DNA from: Pseudomonas pohangensis
GTDB taxonomy: Bacteria > Pseudomonadota > Gammaproteobacteria > Pseudomonadales > Pseudomonadaceae
NCBI RefSeq assembly: GCF_900105995.1
Contig: NZ_LT629785.1
Location: 3,286,001-3,350,000, forward strand
DNA length: 64,000 nt
Reading direction: 5' to 3'
The notes under the pieces are model-generated. The model ran no database searches. It saw only the letters and a program-made list of their open reading frames with translations, and had not been told where the DNA came from. Made by a program: the position numbers and the translations under genes. Positions 15,898 through 26,290 of this stretch are shown here, in pieces (within the stretch, counting starts at the first letter, position 1; the number at the start of each line of letters is the position of its first letter).

Positions 15898-17340
15898 CTA
15901 GAGCACCGGTGACAGCAGCCGTGCCAGACGCCGGACCAGCCGCTGCAAGCCATTGACCTTGCTTCCGGCGGCGGTCTGCTCCAGAGACTGCTCGAAATCG
16001 GCCAGCAGCATCTGCTCGACCTGCTCGGCCAGAGCGCTATCAATGGTCAGCAGCATCACTTCGAAATTCAGCCGGAACGAACGGTTGTCCAGATTGGCAC
16101 TGCCGATCGCCGTCATGTCGTCATCCACCAGCACCACCTTCTGGTGCACAAAGCCCGGCTGGTAGCGATAGATGCAGATACCGGCCCTGACGGCATCCTC
16201 GGCATACTGGTTGGAAGCGGCATAGACAACCCGGTGATCCGGCCGCGATGGCAGCAGGACGCGCACTTCCACTCCGCGCAAAACCGCCAGACGCATGGCC
16301 GCCAGCACCGCCTCGTCGGGCACGAAATACGGACTGGTAATCCACACCCGCCGGCGCGCTGCATTGATCAGGGTAACGAAAAACAGCGAGCAGGTTTCCT
16401 GGGCATCGGCCGGGCCACTGGTCAGCAGCTGGCAGAGCATGCCGTCCTCGGCGTATTGCTCGGCCAGCAGCAGCGGTGGCACTTCACGGGTAGCCCAGAA
16501 CCAGTCTTCGGCAAACGACTCCTGCAAACTGGTCAACACCGGGCCACTGACTTCGATGTGGGTATCACGCCAGGGCGCCAGTGGCGGTTTGAGGCCGAGG
16601 TATTCGTCGCCGACATTGTGGCCGCCGACATAGCCCAGCCGGCCATCCACCACCACGATCTTGCGATGGTTGCGGAAATTCAGCTGGTACCGGTTGCGCA
16701 GACCCCGGCGGCTGGCGAAGGCATGCACCTTGACCCCGCCGGCACGCAGGGTTTCCGTGTAGGCCTTGGGCAGGGCGTGACTGCCGACACTGTCAAACAG
16801 CAGATAGACCGCCACCCCGGCGGCGGCGCGCTCCAGCAGCAGCTGTTGCAGACGACGCCCCAGTTCGTCGTCATGCACGATAAAAAACTGCACCAGCACG
16901 ACCTTGCGCGCCCCGGCAATGGCCTTGAAGATCGCGGCAAAGGTCGCCTCGCCATTGACCAGCAGGCGCACATGGTTATGTGCCAGCAACGGCATGTGGG
17001 CCAGCCGGGTGACGGCTTTCACCCGATCGACTTCCCCGGCCATTTCGGCCGTTCTGGCTTTCTCCACCCAGGGCCGCCAATCCTTCGCTTGCAGCGCTTG
17101 CTGCATGGCAACATCGGCCTCGCGGCGGGAGCGCACATAACTGTCAAAACGGTTGCGGCCGAATACCAGATAGGGCAACAGGGTCAGCGCCGGCATGAAC
17201 ACCAGGGCAATCGCCCAGGCCAGCGCACCCTGCGCGGTGCGCACCTTCATCACCGCATGCAGTGCCGCCAGCAGCCCAAGCCCCTGCAGCAAGGCAAACA
17301 GATAACCCAGCAACAGGACGCTGTCGTGCTCGAGAGTCAA
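15898..17340 (-). CDS. cls: Cardiolipin synthase A
   Basis: A 480-residue phospholipase-D-superfamily membrane protein. Two N-terminal transmembrane segments (about 8-60) are followed by two HKD motifs, NHRKIVVVDGRLGYVGG and HQKVVLVDDDMTAIGSAN, each with H-x-K-x4-D. It condenses two phosphatidylglycerol molecules to cardiolipin and glycerol at the inner membrane. The likely start is TTG at 17340, because GGAGG lies seven bases upstream; a TTG two codons earlier is too near. No ATG precedes the first membrane segment. P. aeruginosa keeps its best-known cls elsewhere, so this copy looks like an addition to the shared gene order. Confidence 0.92.
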   Translation of the reverse strand: MTLEHDSVLLLGYLFALLQGLGLLAALHAVMKVRTAQGALAWAIALVFMPALTLLPYLVFGRNRFDSYVRSRREADVAMQQALQAKDWRPWVEKARTAEMAGEVDRVKAVTRLAHMPLLAHNHVRLLVNGEATFAAIFKAIAGARKVVLVQFFIVHDDELGRRLQQLLLERAAAGVAVYLLFDSVGSHALPKAYTETLRAGGVKVHAFASRRGLRNRYQLNFRNHRKIVVVDGRLGYVGGHNVGDEYLGLKPPLAPWRDTHIEVSGPVLTSLQESFAEDWFWATREVPPLLLAEQYAEDGMLCQLLTSGPADAQETCSLFFVTLINAARRRVWITSPYFVPDEAVLAAMRLAVLRGVEVRVLLPSRPDHRVVYAASNQYAEDAVRAGICIYRYQPGFVHQKVVLVDDDMTAIGSANLDNRSFRLNFEVMLLTIDSALAEQVEQMLLADFEQSLEQTAAGSKVNGLQRLVRRLARLLSPVL

Positions 17341-17586
17341 TCGCAAACCTCCACTGAAATACGCTCCGTTGTCGGCTGAGAAGGGTCGGCTGCGGAGGTC
17401 TGGCAGCTAGACGCCCCGCTTGTTCCCGGCAGCAGCCTGCAACACTGCAGGTGGCGACAGCTTGCCGCGCTCGCCGCAGATGGGCAATAGGCCCGCCCCG
17501 GCAACTTGCGCCGCGACAATCAACAGTTACCCTCGTGCGCCGCCAGCGGTTAGGCTAGCCATCCTGACTTTCTGTGGATTCTCACC

Positions 17587-18252
17587 ATGAGCGAAGCACT
17601 CCCCGAGCAGCCTTTTGCCGACCAGCCACTCAACCCGATCGAGGTACGCCTGCTCGGCTGCCTGATCGAGAAGCAGGCCGCCACCCCCGAAGCCTACCCG
17701 CTGACGCTGAATGCCGCGGTACTCGCCTGTAACCAGAAAACCAGCCGCGAGCCGGTACTCAACCTGAATCCCGGCGAGGTCGGTCAGGGCCTGCGCAGTC
17801 TTGAAAGCCGCGGACTCTGCCGGCTGGTCATGGGCAGCCGCGCCGATCGCTGGGAGCATCGCACTGACAAGCAGCTGGAGCTGCTGCACGCCCAGGTCAT
17901 TCTGCTTGGCCTGTTATTGTTGCGCGGCCCGCAAACCCTCAATGAACTGCTGACCCGCAGCCAGCGCATGCATGCTTTCGATGACCTTGCCGAACTCGAG
18001 CACCACCTGCAGCGTCTGGCCAGTCGCGGGCTGGCTTGCCAGTTGCCACGCCAACCCGGCCAGCGCGAAGAGCGCTATATGCACCTGCTGGGTGACCCGC
18101 TCGATTTGCAGGCCGCCATGGCTCCACGCACAGCAGAACGCAGCGACAACCAGCAGGACGATCAGCGCCTGCAGCAGCTGGAGGCACGTATCTGCGCGCT
18201 GGAAGAGCGTCTGGCACAGATTGAGGCACACCGCGACGACAACCAGGATTAA
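17587..18252 (+). CDS. yceH: YceH family protein (DUF480)
   Basis: A 221-residue protein of the conserved YceH/DUF480 family: two winged-helix-like domains (residues about 15-95 and 100-175) and a C-terminal coiled coil (about 190-215, QQLEARICALEERLAQIEAH). The signatures LNPIEVRLLGCLIEKQ and TPEAYPLTLNA are plain. Function is not known; a nucleic-acid-binding role is often assumed from the fold. Its promoter should be in the 246-base gap shared with the divergent cls gene, which contains a 6-bp dyad CCTGCA/TGCAGG at 17436-17451. Confidence 0.9.
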   Translation: MSEALPEQPFADQPLNPIEVRLLGCLIEKQAATPEAYPLTLNAAVLACNQKTSREPVLNLNPGEVGQGLRSLESRGLCRLVMGSRADRWEHRTDKQLELLHAQVILLGLLLLRGPQTLNELLTRSQRMHAFDDLAELEHHLQRLASRGLACQLPRQPGQREERYMHLLGDPLDLQAAMAPRTAERSDNQQDDQRLQQLEARICALEERLAQIEAHRDDNQD

Positions 18253-18348
18253 TCTGCAACCAGACTTTTACCGGCCCGACGGCTTGCCGCCCATCTGGCA
18301 CCAGCCTGACAGCCGTCACTGCAAAACCTTTTACCCGGGAGCAACCCA

Positions 18349-19305
18349 ATGGCCGCCAGCAGCCTGCTGACCCTGATCGATGACATTGCCAGCGTGCTCG
18401 ACGATGTAGCACTGATGAGCAAGGTCGCCGCCAAGAAAACCGCCGGCGTGCTCGGTGACGACCTGGCGCTGAACGCCCAGCAGGTAGCCGGGGTCAAGGC
18501 CGACCGTGAACTGCCGGTGGTCTGGGCGGTGGCCAAAGGCTCGCTGAAGAACAAGGCGATTCTGGTACCGGCAGCACTGCTGATCGGCACCTTTGCGCCC
18601 TGGGCGGTGACTCCGCTGCTGATGCTCGGCGGTGCCTACCTGTGCTTCGAGGGTTTTGAAAAGCTTGCGCACAAATACCTGCACAGCCGCGAGGAAGACC
18701 GCGCCCGGCATGCCGAACTGAACGCCGCCCTCAACGACCCCGAGCTTGACCTGCTCGCTTTCGAGCAGGACAAGATCCGCGGTGCCGTGCGCACCGACTT
18801 CATCCTCTCGGCGGAAATTATCGTCATCACCCTGGGTACGGTAGCCGGTGAGGTTTTTCTCAAGCAGCTCAGTGTGCTGGTGGTGATTGCCCTGGTGATG
18901 ACCATAGGTGTCTACGGACTGGTGGCGGGCATCGTCAAGCTGGATGACGCCGGCCTGCACCTTTCGGAGCAGCCCGGTGACAGTCTGCTGCAGCGCAGTC
19001 AGCGACAGCTCGGCCACTTACTGCTCAGCGCCGCGCCCTGGCTGATGAAAAGCCTTTCGGTAATAGGTACTGCCGCCATGTTCATGGTCGGCGGCGGCAT
19101 CCTGATTCACGGCGTCCCGGCCGCCCACCACCTGCTTGAACAGCTAGCCGGCAGTGCGGCCAGCCTGGCGGCCATCGGCCCGCTGCTGGGCATGCTCAGC
19201 GCACCCCTGTTCAATGGCCTGGCCGGTGTGCTTGCCGGTGGCCTGGTGTTGTTACTGGTAACAGCCGGCAAGCGGACGCTGACGGCACTCAAGGGCAACC
19301 AATAG
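18349..19305 (+). CDS. yedI: YedI family inner-membrane protein (DUF808)
   Basis: A 318-residue integral membrane protein with about eight hydrophobic segments. The N-terminus SSLLTLIDDIASVLDDVALMSK and the GVLGDDLALNAQQV segment identify the DUF808/YedI family. Function unknown. GGGAGC precedes the ATG. It lies 96 bases after yceH and ends at a bidirectional terminator shared with the convergent pckA gene. Confidence 0.9.
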   Translation: MAASSLLTLIDDIASVLDDVALMSKVAAKKTAGVLGDDLALNAQQVAGVKADRELPVVWAVAKGSLKNKAILVPAALLIGTFAPWAVTPLLMLGGAYLCFEGFEKLAHKYLHSREEDRARHAELNAALNDPELDLLAFEQDKIRGAVRTDFILSAEIIVITLGTVAGEVFLKQLSVLVVIALVMTIGVYGLVAGIVKLDDAGLHLSEQPGDSLLQRSQRQLGHLLLSAAPWLMKSLSVIGTAAMFMVGGGILIHGVPAAHHLLEQLAGSAASLAAIGPLLGMLSAPLFNGLAGVLAGGLVLLLVTAGKRTLTALKGNQ

Positions 19306-19340
19306 CCAGCTGTACCTGCACTCAGGTAAATCCCGGGCAG

Positions 19341-19365
19341 AAAAAAACCGCCCGCAGGCGGTTTT
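19341..19365. terminator. Bidirectional intrinsic terminator between yedI and pckA
   Basis: A GC stem (ACCGCC/GGCGGT with a short CGCA loop) is flanked by seven A on the left and TTTT on the right. It serves pckA on the minus strand, with a seven-T tail, and yedI on the plus strand. Confidence 0.9.
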
Positions 19366-19381
19366 CTGGATGCTGCCAGCG

Positions 19382-20917
<1,536 letters not shown>

Positions 20918-21004
20918 GTGGTCCTCGTCGGCGTGAGCCGAGTCCTCCAAGCAAAAAGGTAGTCATCCACTGGGAATCACTACAACGAAGAAAAAGAGCG
21001 CGCG

Positions 21005-21033
21005 ATTATGTCAGAAAGGCGCACTTTAGTAAA
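21005..21033 (-). promoter_or_regulatory. pckA promoter
   Basis: On the minus strand TTTACT (21028-21033) and CATAAT (21005-21010) are 17 bases apart, about 90 bases upstream of the pckA ATG. The -35 overlaps the T-tract of the hslO terminator. Confidence 0.6.
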
Positions 21034-21060
21034 AAAGCCTCAATGCCGCGTGCTAGAGGC
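21031..21060 (-). terminator. Terminator overlapping the 3' end of hslO
   Basis: On the minus strand GCCTC and GAGGC flank a 14-base loop that contains the last hslO codons; the right arm takes up the end of the TGA stop and is followed by six T. The stem is short, so efficiency is uncertain. Confidence 0.5.
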
Positions 21061-21930
21061 CTGCTGGCTGCCACCGCCAGAAAACAGCTGGGCAATATCC
21101 GCCGCGTCGAAGGCATAGCGCTGGTTGCAGAACTGGCAATCAATCACTACTTCACCGGCACTTTCCCCGAGCAGTGCCTCGGCATCCTGCTGGCCCAGGC
21201 TGGCCAGGGCATTCAGCGAGCGCTCCCGCGAGCAACTGCAGCGAAACTCCAGCGGCTGCGGCTCGAACAGGCGTACCACTTCTTCGTGATACAGGCGATG
21301 CAACACGGTCTGGTTGTCCAGCCCGAGCATTTCTTCGGCGCGCAGGGTGTCCGCCAGCGTGGTCAGGTGCTGCCAGTTGGCGGCGCGCTCCTCGGGATCA
21401 CGCAACTGTTCGGCCGGCAAGGCCTGCAACAGCAGGCCGCGGGCCAGCCGGCTACCATCGGCGTACAGCCAGAAACGCGTCGGTAGTTGCTCGGAATTGG
21501 TAAAATAGCTGCTCAGGCAGTCCGCCAGGGTTTCGCCATCCAGCGCCACAATCCCCTGGTAACGCTGGCCCTGGCGCGGATCAACGGTCAGCGCCAGAGC
21601 GCCATCCGGCATCAGTTCGCGCAGACTGGCGCCGTCAACCAGCTGCTCGGCGTGATAACGGGCAATCGCGCGCACCTCGCGCTCACTGGAGCACTCGACC
21701 ATCAGCAATGGTATGGCGCCGGAGGAACTGGCCTGCAGCACCAGCAGGCCATCGAATTTCAGTGTGCCGACCAGCAACGTAGCCGCTGCCAGCAATTCAC
21801 CGAGCAGCTGCCCCACCACCGGGGGATAGCTGTGTTTGGCCAGCACATGCACATAACTCTGCTCGAGCGCGGTCAACTCGCCACGCACATCGCTGTCTTC
21901 AAACAGAAAACGCTGGGTGAAATCGGACAT
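21040..21930 (-). CDS. hslO: Redox-regulated chaperone Hsp33
   Basis: A 296-residue cytosolic holdase switched on by oxidation. The C-terminal zinc/redox switch has Cys231 and Cys233 (CSC) and Cys265 and Cys268 (CQFC), the canonical CXC...CXXC arrangement. The N-terminus MSDFTQRFLFEDSDVRGEL is typical. The ATG at 21930 is preceded by AAGGCGA; the open frame extends upstream to 22014 without a site. It lies downstream of the Hsp15 gene on the same strand, as in many gammaproteobacteria (hslR-hslO). Confidence 0.95.
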   Translation of the reverse strand: MSDFTQRFLFEDSDVRGELTALEQSYVHVLAKHSYPPVVGQLLGELLAAATLLVGTLKFDGLLVLQASSSGAIPLLMVECSSEREVRAIARYHAEQLVDGASLRELMPDGALALTVDPRQGQRYQGIVALDGETLADCLSSYFTNSEQLPTRFWLYADGSRLARGLLLQALPAEQLRDPEERAANWQHLTTLADTLRAEEMLGLDNQTVLHRLYHEEVVRLFEPQPLEFRCSCSRERSLNALASLGQQDAEALLGESAGEVVIDCQFCNQRYAFDAADIAQLFSGGGSQQASSTRH

Positions 21931-22023
21931 GCCGTATTCGCCTTGCTCAAAATGGCCGCCGATTTTAGGGGTAAAGCCGCTTTCGACCAAGTCCCGGTCG
22001 TCAATCCGTGACAATGACTGCCG

Positions 22024-22422
22024 CTACGCATCCTGCCCGCCACGAAACTGCTGAAGCTGACGGCGCTGTTTCTTGCTCGGCCGGCCATCGGTCTGCACGC
22101 CCAGCGCCCCCGCCTTGCGCAGGGCCGCCGCTGCCTCGCGGCGGGTCTGACTGTCCGCCGTTTCCTCATACAGCAACTGGGCCTGCGCGGCGCCACGGCG
22201 CACCGCCGACAGTTCGCGGACTATCACACTGCGCTCATCAAAGCCCTGGCGGATCTGGTATTCATCACCCACACGGGGCTCCTTGCCCGGTTTGCAGCGC
22301 TCGCCGCGACAGTGCACTTTGCCGCCCTCGATGGCCTCCTTGGCCAGCGCGCGGGTCTTGAAAAAACGTGCCGCCCAGAGCCATTTGTCCAGGCGGATTT
22401 TTTCCGCGCCCTCACCACTCAT
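22024..22422 (-). CDS. hslR: Heat-shock protein 15, S4-domain RNA-binding
   Basis: A 132-residue basic protein with an N-terminal S4 domain (IRLDKWLWAARFFKTR, then ALAKEAIEGGKVHCRG) and a positively charged C-terminal tail (PSKKQRRQLQQ). Hsp15 binds free 50S subunits that carry a stalled nascent chain and helps recycle them. The length equals E. coli HslR (133). The ATG at 22422 follows AGGAGTGCC. It is the upstream partner of hslO, with a gap of about 90 bases. Confidence 0.93.
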   Translation of the reverse strand: MSGEGAEKIRLDKWLWAARFFKTRALAKEAIEGGKVHCRGERCKPGKEPRVGDEYQIRQGFDERSVIVRELSAVRRGAAQAQLLYEETADSQTRREAAAALRKAGALGVQTDGRPSKKQRRQLQQFRGGQDA

Positions 22423-22516
22423 ACATGGCACTCCTGATAGCATCTGGCACCATCATGCCTGATGCCAACCCAGGGCATGTCGTCTAGACTCAAATGTCCG
22501 CATCCGGATAAATACC

Positions 22517-22993
22517 TTGAAAACCTTTGATCAGCTCTGCGTGGTCGGCCTCAACGAGTGGATTGACCTGCCCGCCCTCGGAATGATTGGCTTGCGCGCA
22601 AAAATAGATACTGGCGCCAGCACTTCCTGCCTGCATGCCAGCGATATCCAGCCATTCCAGCGCGATGGCAAGGACTGGGTGCGTTTCAGTGCCCATTTCG
22701 GCACGCTGGTGCAGCGCAGGCACCCCTGCGAAGCGCAGGTAGTCGCAGTAAAGACCATCAAGAGCTCCAATGGCCAGACGCAGAGCCGCTACGTGATCCT
22801 CACGACCCTGGCGCTGGGCGACCGCGTGTGGCCAGTCAACTTCACCCTGGCCTGCCGCAAGAGCATGCAATATCGCGTGCTGCTCGGCGCCAAGGCCCTG
22901 GTTGCCGGTCAACTGGTGGTCAATCCGGCGCTGAAGTATGTGCAAGAAAAACCGCTTTCCTACTCCTCCAGCCTTTCCACAGGTACCCCATGA
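22517..22993 (+). CDS. rimB: RimB-type retropepsin-like zinc protease
   Basis: A 158-residue protein of the ATP-dependent zinc protease/RimB family with a retropepsin-like motif AKIDTGASTSCLHA (Asp31). In Pseudomonas, RimB works with RimK, trimming or modulating the glutamate tails RimK adds to ribosomal protein S6. The only plausible start is a TTG at 22517; its ribosome-binding site is weak (GGAT). It overlaps rimK by four bases (ATGA), so the two are coupled. No separate small rimA-like gene was recognised upstream. Confidence 0.85.
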   Translation: MKTFDQLCVVGLNEWIDLPALGMIGLRAKIDTGASTSCLHASDIQPFQRDGKDWVRFSAHFGTLVQRRHPCEAQVVAVKTIKSSNGQTQSRYVILTTLALGDRVWPVNFTLACRKSMQYRVLLGAKALVAGQLVVNPALKYVQEKPLSYSSSLSTGTP

Positions 22994-23895
22994 AAATCGC
23001 CATACTGTCTCGCAACCCACGCCTGTATTCGACCAGACGCCTGGTCGAGGCCGGAACCCAGCGCGGCCATGAAATGGTGGTGATCGATACCCTGCGTGCC
23101 TACATGAACATCGCCAGTCACAAGCCGCAGATCCACTATCGCGGGCAACCTCTGGAGGGCTTCGATGCAGTAATCCCGCGAATCGGCGCCTCCGTGACCT
23201 TCTATGGCTGCGCCGTGCTGCGCCAGTTCGAAATGATGGGCGTGTTTCCGCTCAACGAGTCGGTCGCCATCAGCCGCTCGCGCGACAAGCTGCGCTCGTT
23301 ACAACTGCTGTCGCGCAAGGGCATCGGCTTGCCGGTGACCGGCTTCGCCCACTCCCCGGACGATATCGAGGATCTGATTCGCATGGTCAGCGGCGCGCCG
23401 CTGGTGATCAAGGTACTCGAAGGCACTCAGGGCATTGGCGTGGTCCTCTGCGAAACGGAACAGGCTGCCGAGTCGGTGATCGAGGCCTTTATGGGCCTCA
23501 AGCAGAACATCATGGTGCAGGAATACATCAAGGAATCCGGCGGCGCCGACATTCGCTGTCTGGTGGTCGGTGACAAGGTCATCGCGGCGATGAAGCGTCA
23601 GGCCAAGCCCGGCGAATTCCGCTCCAACCTGCACCGCGGCGGCAGTGCCAGCCTGATCCGTATCACCCCGGAAGAACGCTCCACCGCCATCCGCGCCGCC
23701 AAGATCATGGGCCTGTCGGTGGCCGGGGTGGATATCCTGCGCTCCAACCACGGCCCTCTGGTGATGGAAGTGAACTCCTCACCCGGTCTGGAAGGCATTG
23801 AAGTAACCACCGGCCGCGATGTCGCCGGGCTGGTGATCGCTTATCTGGAAAAAAATGCCGCGCCCGACCGTACCCGCACCCGCGGCCGGGGTTGA
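22990..23895 (+). CDS. rimK: Ribosomal protein S6 modification protein RimK
   Basis: A 301-residue ATP-grasp ligase that adds glutamate residues to the C-terminus of ribosomal protein S6, and in Pseudomonas also tunes the proteome in response to c-di-GMP. The N-terminus MKIAILSRNPRLYSTRRLVEAG is nearly invariant; ATP-grasp motifs are LVIKVLEGTQGIGV, QEYIKESGGADIRCLVVGDK and LVMEVNSSPGLEGIE. The ATG at 22990 overlaps the rimB stop. The C-terminal tail is short and basic (RTRTRGRG). Confidence 0.96.
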   Translation: MKIAILSRNPRLYSTRRLVEAGTQRGHEMVVIDTLRAYMNIASHKPQIHYRGQPLEGFDAVIPRIGASVTFYGCAVLRQFEMMGVFPLNESVAISRSRDKLRSLQLLSRKGIGLPVTGFAHSPDDIEDLIRMVSGAPLVIKVLEGTQGIGVVLCETEQAAESVIEAFMGLKQNIMVQEYIKESGGADIRCLVVGDKVIAAMKRQAKPGEFRSNLHRGGSASLIRITPEERSTAIRAAKIMGLSVAGVDILRSNHGPLVMEVNSSPGLEGIEVTTGRDVAGLVIAYLEKNAAPDRTRTRGRG

Positions 23896-23949
23896 GCCGC
23901 CAGGCACTTTCCCGACCGCGCGGCAGACTGCGCGCGCAGCAGAAACCGC

Positions 23950-25269
23950 TTAGCCCTGACCGGCTTCGCGCGGCAGCAGCAGACCCAGCGGTAGACAGAC
24001 CCGCGCTTCCAGACCACCGCCGGCACGGTTGCGCAACTCGACATTGCCGCCGTGCAGCGCCGCTATCCGCCGCACAATCGCCAACCCCAGTCCCGAGCCC
24101 TTGCCGCCTCGGGCACTGTCCCCGCGAATGAACGGGTTGAACAGCGCCTCCAGCTCGGCCGCGTTCAGGCCCGGCCCGCGATCCAGCACACTGAGCACCA
24201 GATACGGCGCGGTACGTCCGCCCTCCACTGCAGCGGCCACTTCGACCCCTTCACCGCCATAGTGCAGCGCATTGTCGATCAGGTTGACCAGCAGCCGCTT
24301 CATCGACACCCGTCGCAGCGGCAGCCTGGGCAGCGTATCCAGGCACAGACGCACCTTCTCTTCGGGGTGGTTGTACGGCGCGACGCTCTCGCGGATCAGT
24401 GCCGCCAGATCCAGCTCTTCCAGTGGCTCGTCACTGCCATCCCGGATAAAGGCCAGAAACTGATCGAGAATCGCATCCATATCCTCGATATCACGCACCA
24501 TCTCGGCAGCCAGCTCGGCATCGCCCTGGACGAATTCCAAGGCCAGACGCAGACGGGTCAAGGGGGTGCGCAGATCGTGGGAAACGCCGGCGAGCATCAG
24601 TTCACGCTCGCGCCCGGCCCGCTCGACATCCTCGGCCATCTGGTTGAAGGCGCGGTATACCTCGGTAATTTCATGGGGCGAATCGGTCGTCGGCAGCCGC
24701 ACACTGCGGCCCTTGCCGAATTCCCTGGCGGCAATCACCAGACGCTTGAAGGGTGCGTTCAGCTGGCCGACAAATATCCAGGCGGCGGCAGTCGACAGCA
24801 GACCGATACCCAGGAACCAGCCGAGCACACCAAGAATGCGCTCGCCACTCAGTGGAAAGGGGTACAGCGGCACCATCACCCAGTCCGGCCCTAGCGAGGG
24901 CGCATAGACCCAGAGCGCCGACTGTCCATGCATACGCAGGCGGGTTTGCGTACTGGGGCCCAGCTCCGTGCGCATCTGCGCAAGAAAAACCCGGCTATAG
25001 GGAAAATGCTCCTCGACCTTGGGCAAGGCGTCCAGCGTGACCCGGCGCAAACCGGTGGCGGCGGCAATCTGATCGCGCTGACCGGCATCCGCAGCCCAGA
25101 ACGCCCGCAAGGTCAGCGCGGCGCCGTGGGTATATTGCCGATCCACCAGCATTTCTTCGTTGAGCATCAGGTAGGCAAGGGTCAATGCCTTGGAAAACAT
25201 GACGACGAAGAGCACCAGCAAGATGATCCGGGCAAAGAAACTTTGCGGAAACCACCCGGGCATCTTCAT
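23950..25269 (-). CDS. envZ: Sensor histidine kinase EnvZ (AmgS)
   Basis: A 439-residue inner-membrane kinase. Transmembrane segments lie at about 14-36 and 147-168 around a periplasmic sensor; a HAMP domain (about 170-222) is followed by the H-box AGVSHDLRTPLTRLR with His231, the N-box LVNLIDNALHYGG and the G-boxes DRGPGLN and GKGSGLGLAIVRR. It phosphorylates the OmpR-type regulator upstream; in P. aeruginosa this pair (AmgRS) answers membrane-protein stress and affects aminoglycoside tolerance. It starts 94 bases after ompR, and a strong terminator-like hairpin sits in that gap. Confidence 0.93.
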   Translation of the reverse strand: MKMPGWFPQSFFARIILLVLFVVMFSKALTLAYLMLNEEMLVDRQYTHGAALTLRAFWAADAGQRDQIAAATGLRRVTLDALPKVEEHFPYSRVFLAQMRTELGPSTQTRLRMHGQSALWVYAPSLGPDWVMVPLYPFPLSGERILGVLGWFLGIGLLSTAAAWIFVGQLNAPFKRLVIAAREFGKGRSVRLPTTDSPHEITEVYRAFNQMAEDVERAGRERELMLAGVSHDLRTPLTRLRLALEFVQGDAELAAEMVRDIEDMDAILDQFLAFIRDGSDEPLEELDLAALIRESVAPYNHPEEKVRLCLDTLPRLPLRRVSMKRLLVNLIDNALHYGGEGVEVAAAVEGGRTAPYLVLSVLDRGPGLNAAELEALFNPFIRGDSARGGKGSGLGLAIVRRIAALHGGNVELRNRAGGGLEARVCLPLGLLLPREAGQG

Positions 25270-25297
25270 GAAAGGCGGACCACCCACAGCGCAATTG

Positions 25298-25343
25298 AAA
25301 AACACACCGCCTGCCGCGAATTACCCGCTGCAGGCAGTGTGTT
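25298..25343 (-). terminator. Terminator or attenuator between ompR and envZ
   Basis: On the minus strand a 14-bp stem with a single wobble pair (arms 25330-25343 and 25301-25314, 15-base loop) ends in a run of five T. It lies after the ompR stop and about 30 bases before the envZ start. It fits an intrinsic terminator that would lower envZ expression relative to ompR. Confidence 0.7.
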
Positions 25344-25363
25344 GTATCGGTCGGAGCAATGCA

Positions 25364-26107
25364 TTATTCGCCGGATGCCTTGGCACCATCCGGCACGAAC
25401 ACATAGCCCACGCCCCAGACCGTCTGGATATAGCGCGGCTTCGCCGGATCAGGTTCGATCATCCGCCGCAGACGTGAAATCTGTACGTCGATCGAGCGCT
25501 CCAGCGCATCCCACTCACGACCGCGCGCCAGACTCATCAGCTTGTCGCGGGTCAGCGGCTCGCGGGCATGTTGCACCAGCGCCTTGAGCACCGCGAACTC
25601 GCCGGTGGTCAGCATATGCATCTGGTCACCCTTTTTCAGCTCGCGGGTGCCGAGGAACAGGCTGTATTCGCCAAAAGTCACCACATCGTCATCACCCGCC
25701 GGCGCACCCGGCACCTGGGGCGCCTGACGGCGCAACACCGCCTTGATGCGGGCCAGCAGTTCGCGCGGGTTGAACGGTTTGGACAGGTAGTCGTCGGCAC
25801 CACCCTCCAGACCCTGAATGCGACTGGCTTCATCACCCTTGGCGGTGAGCATGATGATCGGCATCTGGTTGTCGGTGCTGCGCAAGCGGCGGCAGGCCGA
25901 CATGCCATCCTCGCCGGGCAGCATCAGGTCAAGTACCAGCAGATTGAAGATTTCCCGCGACAACAGGCGATCCATCTGTTCGGTGTTTTCCACCGACCGC
26001 ACCCGATAGCCTTCTTCACTGAGGAAGCGCTCAAGCAGGCTGCGCAAGCGGGCATCGTCATCGACGATGAGGATCTTTTCGCCTTCAACCGCTGTAGAAC
26101 TGTTCAT
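25364..26107 (-). CDS. ompR: Response regulator OmpR (AmgR)
   Basis: A 246-residue OmpR/PhoB-family regulator. The receiver domain has the acidic pocket VDDD (16-18), the phosphoacceptor Asp60 in LVLDLMLPGEDG and Lys in SKPFNP; the C-terminal winged helix carries LTTGEFAVLKALVQHAREPL and the recognition helix RSIDVQISRLRRMIE. CAAGGAG precedes the ATG. It is the first gene of the ompR-envZ unit, divergent from tex across a 183-base gap. Confidence 0.94.
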   Translation of the reverse strand: MNSSTAVEGEKILIVDDDARLRSLLERFLSEEGYRVRSVENTEQMDRLLSREIFNLLVLDLMLPGEDGMSACRRLRSTDNQMPIIMLTAKGDEASRIQGLEGGADDYLSKPFNPRELLARIKAVLRRQAPQVPGAPAGDDDVVTFGEYSLFLGTRELKKGDQMHMLTTGEFAVLKALVQHAREPLTRDKLMSLARGREWDALERSIDVQISRLRRMIEPDPAKPRYIQTVWGVGYVFVPDGAKASGE

Positions 26108-26199
26108 GAACTCTCCTTGATTCAATACGCCGGGCATTATTACCCAAGGCCGGCGGCATAACGCTGCTGCATTGTTAGCAGATTTTTCCCCGATGATAG

Positions 26200-26228
26200 C
26201 CTGCAGCCAATCAGCCTGCGCTTATAAT
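26200..26228 (+). promoter_or_regulatory. Candidate tex promoter
   Basis: A perfect -10 hexamer TATAAT (26223-26228) lies about 63 bases upstream of the tex ATG. The -35 at 17-base spacing (CCTGCA) is poor, so activity may need an activator or an extended -10. Confidence 0.4.
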
Positions 26229-26290
26229 GCCCCGACTTTTCCTTCGGCACCCCTGGCTTGTCGAAATTCTTTTTTAATTCAGGTAGTTGA

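Noticed and set aside
16144..17379. A 411-codon open frame on the plus strand
   Set aside because: Antisense shadow of the cardiolipin synthase gene, rich in His and Gln.
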